A DNA stretch of 64,000 nt, taken from Streptomyces sp. Je 1-79. GTDB taxonomy: Bacteria; Actinomycetota; Actinomycetes; Streptomycetales; Streptomycetaceae. Positions 59,996 to 64,000 of this stretch are shown here, piece after piece (within the stretch, counting starts at the first letter, position 1; every line of letters starts with the position of its first letter). The stretch covers positions 343,072-407,071 of the forward strand of contig NZ_JAMGSL010000001.1 in NCBI RefSeq assembly GCF_025195125.1, written 5' to 3'. Both the position numbers and the translations under genes were made by a program. The notes beneath the pieces were generated by a model. The model had not been told where the DNA came from. It made no database searches and saw only the letters and a program-made list of their open reading frames with translations.

Positions 59996-60846
59996 GCGCC
60001 ATGCGCGTCGTGGACGCCCACCACCACGTCTGGGACCTCTCGGTACGGGACCAGGACTGGATCACGGGCGATGAACTGGCGCCCCTGCGACGGGACTTCG
60101 CACTCGCCGACCTCGAACCGGAGGCGAGGGCGGCCGGAGTGGCGGCCACCGTCCTGGTGCAGACCGTCACCGTCGCCGAGGAGACCCCCGAGCTCCTCGC
60201 GCTCGCGGCGGACCACGACCTCGTCGGCGGGGTCGTCGGGTGGACCGACCTCACCGCCCCGGGCGTGGCCGACGAACTCGCCCGGCTGCGTGAACTGCCC
60301 GGCGGCGAGAGGCTGGTGGGCATCCGCCACCAGGTCCAGAGCGAGGCCGACCCGCTGTGGCTCCTGCGGCCGGACGTGCTGCGCGGCCTGGAGGCCGTGG
60401 CCTCGGCGGGACTCGTCTACGACCTGGTGATCCTCCCGCACCAGCTGCCCGCCGCGGCCTCGGCGGCCTTCCTGCTGCCCCATCTCACCTTCGTCCTGGA
60501 CCACATGGGCAAGCCGCCCGTCGCCACCGGCGAACAACAGCCCTGGGCCGAGGGCCTCCATGACCTGGCCGCCCTTCCCAACACGGCCGCCAAGCTCTCC
60601 GGCCTGGTCACCGAGGCCCGCTGGGACTCCTGGACGCCCGACGACCTGCGTCCGTACACGGAGACGGCCCTCGAAGCCTTCGGGGCGGACCGCCTGATGT
60701 TCGGCTCCGACTGGCCCGTCTGCCTCCTGGCCGCCTCGTACGGCGAGGTGATCGAGACGGCCCGCGCCCTGACCGCCGACCTCAGCGCACCGGAGCGGTC
60801 GGCGCTCTTCGGCGGAACGGCGACGCGCGTGTACGGCATGGAGTGA
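59992..60846 (+). CDS. Amidohydrolase-family L-fucono-1,5-lactonase
   Basis: A 284-residue amidohydrolase (amidohydro_2) of the L-fuconolactonase type. It starts with the metal-site motif VVDAHHHVWDLS and shows GIRHQVQSEADPLWLLRPDV, FVLDHMGKPPV and MFGSDWPVCLLAASYGEV with the active-site Asp. It should hydrolyse L-fucono-1,5-lactone to L-fuconate. GTG 59992 overlaps the mutarotase stop; ATG 60001 is an alternative. It is the last gene of the fucose operon, and no clear terminator was found after it. Confidence 0.93.
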   Translation: MSAMRVVDAHHHVWDLSVRDQDWITGDELAPLRRDFALADLEPEARAAGVAATVLVQTVTVAEETPELLALAADHDLVGGVVGWTDLTAPGVADELARLRELPGGERLVGIRHQVQSEADPLWLLRPDVLRGLEAVASAGLVYDLVILPHQLPAAASAAFLLPHLTFVLDHMGKPPVATGEQQPWAEGLHDLAALPNTAAKLSGLVTEARWDSWTPDDLRPYTETALEAFGADRLMFGSDWPVCLLAASYGEVIETARALTADLSAPERSALFGGTATRVYGME

Positions 60847-60909
60847 CAGCACCGGCCTCGGCGCTCCGCATCCGGGGGAGCTTCACGGCGCTGATCCGGA
60901 CGCTACGGC

Positions 60910-61497
60910 CTAACCGGCCGGGTGGTCGGCCCGCCGGGTCCACCACCGGCGGCGGCGGGGGTGGACCGCGTGGCCCAGGCGTCGTCCGATGAGGAGGTAA
61001 CCGAGAAGCGCGCCCGTGGTGTTGAGCAGGACGTCGTCGATGTCGAAGGCGCGTCCTGTGATGAGGGCGCCCTGGACCAGTTCCACGAGCAGCATCGTCA
61101 CGACCGCGAGCAGGCACACGCGCAGCGGACCGCGGGTCCTGCGGGAGAGCAGCGGCAGGAGGATGCCGAACGGCACGCCGAGAGCCACGTTGCCGCCGAG
61201 CTGCTTGACCGTGTCCACGAAGCCCGGCTGCTGGAGGTACGCGCGGATCGAACTCCCCGGTGTCAGGTTGCTGTGGGTGAGGGGCACGGACGCGGGGGAG
61301 GCGTTCAGCGTGAGCCGGGCCAGGACGATCGCGAACGCGGTCATGCCCACGAGAGCGACCAGTGCCACCAGTGCCCGGACCACCCGGCCCGGTCCGCGCC
61401 GCCGGGGTTCCTCCCTCGTCCGCGATGGCGCGGCCGGTACGTCGCGCTCCGCCTCCGCCACCTTGCTCCCGCCCTGCACGCCTCTCCACACCTTCAT
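60910..61497 (-). CDS. VanZ-family membrane protein
   Basis: A 195-residue protein with a charged N-terminus and about four membrane helices. The VanZ pattern is clear: GGNVALGVPFGILLPLL, then VVTMLLVELVQGALITGRAFDIDDVLLNTTGALLGYLL. VanZ proteins are associated with low-level teicoplanin resistance in one operon, but most homologues have no shown role. No van resistance genes are here. A strongly basic C-terminal tail follows the last helix. Confidence 0.88.
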   Translation of the reverse strand: MKVWRGVQGGSKVAEAERDVPAAPSRTREEPRRRGPGRVVRALVALVALVGMTAFAIVLARLTLNASPASVPLTHSNLTPGSSIRAYLQQPGFVDTVKQLGGNVALGVPFGILLPLLSRRTRGPLRVCLLAVVTMLLVELVQGALITGRAFDIDDVLLNTTGALLGYLLIGRRLGHAVHPRRRRWWTRRADHPAG

Positions 61498-61685
61498 GTC
61501 CGTCCCTCCGTCGCAGGGCTACTTGGGCTGGATCCGGCTACCCGGGACCCGGCCGGGCAATCCGGTGCCGGCCGACGGACGCCGGGGGCGGGGCGGTATC
61601 GGCCTCAGGCGCCACACGAGCCTCAACCGCCCGCAACCGGGCGGCGGTGCGGAATGACCGGGCGTGCGCAGGGCAGCAGACTCCT

Positions 61686-62375
61686 ATGCGAGACGACACC
61701 GAGACCAGACCCTCGCGCGAGACGTCGCCGCGTGGCCGTGAGCGTGGCGCCCGAAGGTGGCCCGCCGTCGCCGCCGTCCTCCTCGCCCTGGCTCTGACCG
61801 TGGTCCTGCTGGGGCGGTTCGTCCAACTGCCGGGGCTGGGCGATCTGTTCGCGAGTGAGACCCGCGACCGCTCCGGACCGGCCGTGCTGAAGTCGATCCA
61901 GGACATGAACCGCCACGAAGGCGCCCTCGGCACCTACCAGGTCGTCGTGGACCTGGAGAAGGACGCGCGCTTCCTGCCGGACGCGATCCGAGGCACCCGG
62001 ACCCTGTACGTGGCCAACGGCAGCGTCAGCTCGTACGTCGACCTCTCCCGTCTCGGCGCCGATGCCGTCACCGTCGACGAGGAACGCACCACGGCCACCC
62101 TCCGCCTGCCCCACGCCCAGCTCGGCGACCCCGCCCTCGACCCCGAGCGGTCCTACGCCGTCTCGAAGCAGCGAGGTCTGCTCGACCGGCTGGGCGACCT
62201 CTTCTCCGACAACCCCGCGAGCGAGAGCGCCGTCCACCGGCTCGCCGCCCAGCACATCGGCGAGGCCGCCCGGGAGAGCGACCTCACCATCCGGGCCGAA
62301 CGCAACACCACCGCCATGCTCCAGGGGCTGCTGCGCGCCCTCGGCTTCGAACAGGTCACCGTCACCTACGCCTGA
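61686..62375 (+). CDS. DUF4230-domain membrane-anchored protein
   Basis: A 229-residue protein with a basic cytoplasmic N-terminus, one membrane helix (about 25-46) and an outside DUF4230-type domain: YQVVVDLEKDARFLPDAIRGTRTLYVANGSV, the LRLPHAQL strand and SYAVSKQRGLLDRLGDLFSDNP. The family has no known function. ATG 61686 was chosen because the helix follows directly. It is convergent with the UBP-type zinc-finger gene. Confidence 0.8.
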   Translation: MRDDTETRPSRETSPRGRERGARRWPAVAAVLLALALTVVLLGRFVQLPGLGDLFASETRDRSGPAVLKSIQDMNRHEGALGTYQVVVDLEKDARFLPDAIRGTRTLYVANGSVSSYVDLSRLGADAVTVDEERTTATLRLPHAQLGDPALDPERSYAVSKQRGLLDRLGDLFSDNPASESAVHRLAAQHIGEAARESDLTIRAERNTTAMLQGLLRALGFEQVTVTYA

Positions 62376-62424
62376 GCCCGAGGCCATGAAGGAGACCGTG
62401 GCGCACGCCGACCCGGTTCTCCTC

Positions 62425-62778
62425 TCAGCGGTGGAGCAGGTTCTGCCAGTCCCGCGGCACGCGGTCGGCCGGGCCGGGGGCCGGCTGGTCGGCCGGGTGG
62501 CCGCCGGGAGGGGACAGCGGGGGGCCGGACTCGTACATGCCGTCGGTGGCGTAGTTCCAGTACCACTCCTCGCCCGGCTCGAAGCTCTGCACCAGGGGAT
62601 GCCCGGTGGACTTCCAGTGGGCCGTGGCGTGCTGGGCCGGTGAGGAGTCGCAGCAGCCGACATGGCCGCACTGGGCGCACCGCCGGAGGTGGAACCACCA
62701 GCCGCCCGCCGCGTCGCAGTCCGCGCAGCCGGTGCCGCTGGGCGGCACGCTCGGGTCGATTCCGTCGATCTCGGTCAT
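62425..62778 (-). CDS. UBP-type zinc-finger protein
   Basis: A 117-residue protein with a ZnF-UBP domain: GCADCDAAGGWWFHLRRCAQCGHVGCCDSSPAQHATAHW gives the Cys/His ligands (shown here without implying order of metals), and TGHPLVQSFEPGEEWYW is the typical end. Bacterial versions are common in actinobacteria and their partners are unknown. ATG 62778 overlaps the stop of the upstream sensor kinase, which suggests a joint function. Confidence 0.9.
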   Translation of the reverse strand: MTEIDGIDPSVPPSGTGCADCDAAGGWWFHLRRCAQCGHVGCCDSSPAQHATAHWKSTGHPLVQSFEPGEEWYWNYATDGMYESGPPLSPPGGHPADQPAPGPADRVPRDWQNLLHR

Positions 62779-64000
62779 GCGGACTCCTCGGCGGTCGTGG
62801 TCTCGGCCGTGGTCGTGGCCTCTGTCTCCGTGTCCGGGGCGGTCTCGGGGGCGGTGAGCGGCAGCAGCACCTGGAACCGGGTGTCGCCGGGGACGGACTC
62901 GACCTGGAGGCTGCCGTGGTGCTTGCTGACGACGATCCGCCAGGAGATGTCGAGACCGAGCCCGGTGCCTTCGCCGACCGGTTTGGTGGTGAAGAAGGGG
63001 TCGAAGATCCGGCTGCGGATGGACTCGGGGACACCGGGGCCGGTGTCGCGGAACTCGACGAGCAGCCGGTCGCCCTCCCTGGCCGTGCGGACCGTCAGGG
63101 TGCCCTCGCCGCCGTTGGTGCCGATGGCGTGCACCGCGTTGTCGATGAGGTTCGTCCACACCTGGTTGAGCTCGGCCGGATAGGCGGGCACGGCCGGCAG
63201 GGAACGGTCGTACTCCTTGACCACCCGTACCCGGGTACCGATCTTCCCGGACAGCATCAGCAGCGTGCTGTCGAGGAGTTCGTGGACGTCGACCTCGCGG
63301 TGCGGGGCGCGGTCGAGCTGCGCGTACTGACTGGCCGCGTCGACCAGATGGGAGATGCGGTTGGTGGAGTCGTCGATCTCGTCCATCAACAGCTCGGTCT
63401 CCACCGTGTAGTTGAGCCAGCCGATCGCCCCCGGCAGGATGTCGTCGGCCACGGTCGCCGCGACCTGCTCCAGCCAGTCCGTGTCGAGACCGGCCTGGAC
63501 GAAGGTGGGGGCGATCCGCCACCCCTCCGTGATGCCGTGGTCGTCGAGCCAGTCGGTCAGCTCGTCCTCCCGGTCGGAAGCCTCCAGCGGCGTCAGTACC
63601 GGTGCCTTGGCCACACGTTCGGCGGTTCGTTCCTGCATCTCGATGAGCGAGGCGAGAGCCTCGCGCGAGTAGGAGCCCTGGGCGATCACCGCCAGCTTGT
63701 GCCGCATCTTGCCGACCCGCTCACGCAGTGTCGCCGTGGCGCGTACGGCAGCCGCCGCCGGGTTGTTGAGCTCATGGGTGAGCCCGGCGGACAGCGATCC
63801 GAGCGCCAGCAGACGCTCCCGTTGTCCGACGGCCCGCTGCGTGTTCTTGGAGCCGAAGAAGAGCCCCTCCAGCAGGTGCGCCGCCATCGGGAACCACTCC
63901 TGCATGATGTCCGCGAACGACTGCGCCGGCAGCACGAAGAACCGGGTGGCCTCGGTCACCCGCATCGTGTTGTTGTACGTCTGCGGGACCCGGTCGCCGA
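62775..64000 (-). CDS. Sensor histidine kinase, N-terminal part outside the window
   Basis: The frame is open to the right edge, with at least 408 residues visible. It starts in a segment (GDRVPQTYNNTMRVTEATRFFVLP) that resembles the end of a cyclic-nucleotide-binding domain. A HisKA-type helix follows with His in LSAGLTHELNNPAAAAVRA. HATPase_c is complete: NQVWTNLIDNAVHAIG (N box), FRDTGPGVPESIRSRIFDPFFTTK and GTGLGLDISWRIV. The C-terminal tail is Glu/Thr-rich. The stop overlaps the UBP-type gene. The likely full architecture is cNMP-binding domain plus kinase, which only the neighbouring sequence can show. Confidence 0.88.
   Translation of the reverse strand, partial: GDRVPQTYNNTMRVTEATRFFVLPAQSFADIMQEWFPMAAHLLEGLFFGSKNTQRAVGQRERLLALGSLSAGLTHELNNPAAAAVRATATLRERVGKMRHKLAVIAQGSYSREALASLIEMQERTAERVAKAPVLTPLEASDREDELTDWLDDHGITEGWRIAPTFVQAGLDTDWLEQVAATVADDILPGAIGWLNYTVETELLMDEIDDSTNRISHLVDAASQYAQLDRAPHREVDVHELLDSTLLMLSGKIGTRVRVVKEYDRSLPAVPAYPAELNQVWTNLIDNAVHAIGTNGGEGTLTVRTAREGDRLLVEFRDTGPGVPESIRSRIFDPFFTTKPVGEGTGLGLDISWRIVVSKHHGSLQVESVPGDTRFQVLLPLTAPETAPDTETEATTTAETTTAEESA

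Noticed and set aside
60910..61497. Vancomycin-resistance gene
   Set aside because: VanZ-like proteins are widespread; no vanHAX or vanRS genes are present.

Overview
The window is high-GC actinobacterial DNA with strong third-position G/C bias, GTG/TTG starts, TGA-overlapping gene pairs, a conservon (cvnABCD) and sugar ABC operons without their own ATPase. Together these point to Streptomyces or a close relative. No rRNA, tRNA, CRISPR array, insertion sequence or phage gene was recognised.

Layout. 1-12,130 is ordinary chromosome: a cut-off membrane protein, an Mrr-like protein, a PucR regulator beside an acetate-type symporter, a lipoprotein, a TPR protein coupled to a polyprenyl diphosphate synthase, a YbdK-type ligase and two small probable stress proteins. 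12,249-40,393 is a dense carbohydrate region. It holds three family-8 polysaccharide lyases (PL8), a ConA-fold lyase-like protein, a large heparinase-II/III-like lyase, GH16, GH13, an intracellular GH29 alpha-L-fucosidase, a 2-hydroxyacid dehydrogenase, an ABC importer, and regulators of the LacI, GntR/UTRA and DeoR-HTH/periplasmic-binding types. 40,421-50,191 is a signalling block: a NarL-type two-component system, an orphan response regulator, a degenerate Orn/Lys/Arg decarboxylase relative, an MHYT membrane protein and a conservon that runs into an AraC regulator. 50,245-60,846 is a fucose block: a second GH29, a FadR-type GntR, and a nine-gene operon encoding the full non-phosphorylating L-fucose pathway plus LutABC lactate oxidation. 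60,910-64,000 holds a VanZ protein, a DUF4230 protein, a UBP-type zinc finger and a cut-off sensor kinase.

How it may work together (inference). Secreted lyases depolymerise a uronate-containing polysaccharide. The ABC importer, probably energised by a shared ATPase such as MsiK, brings oligosaccharides in. A cytoplasmic PL8 and two cytoplasmic GH29 enzymes trim them, and the released L-fucose goes to pyruvate plus L-lactate, the lactate then being oxidised by LutABC. Three promoters (27.0, 32.7 and 34.0 kb) carry clustered GATCG elements next to their -35 boxes and look like one regulon. A different palindrome, TGCAATCGATTACG-like, links the LacI gene, the heparinase-like lyase and GH16. A perfect GTGGTC/GACCAC palindrome sits at the FadR/fucose divergent promoter region. 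The natural substrate is not proven; a polymer carrying both L-fucose and hexuronate is the simplest reading.
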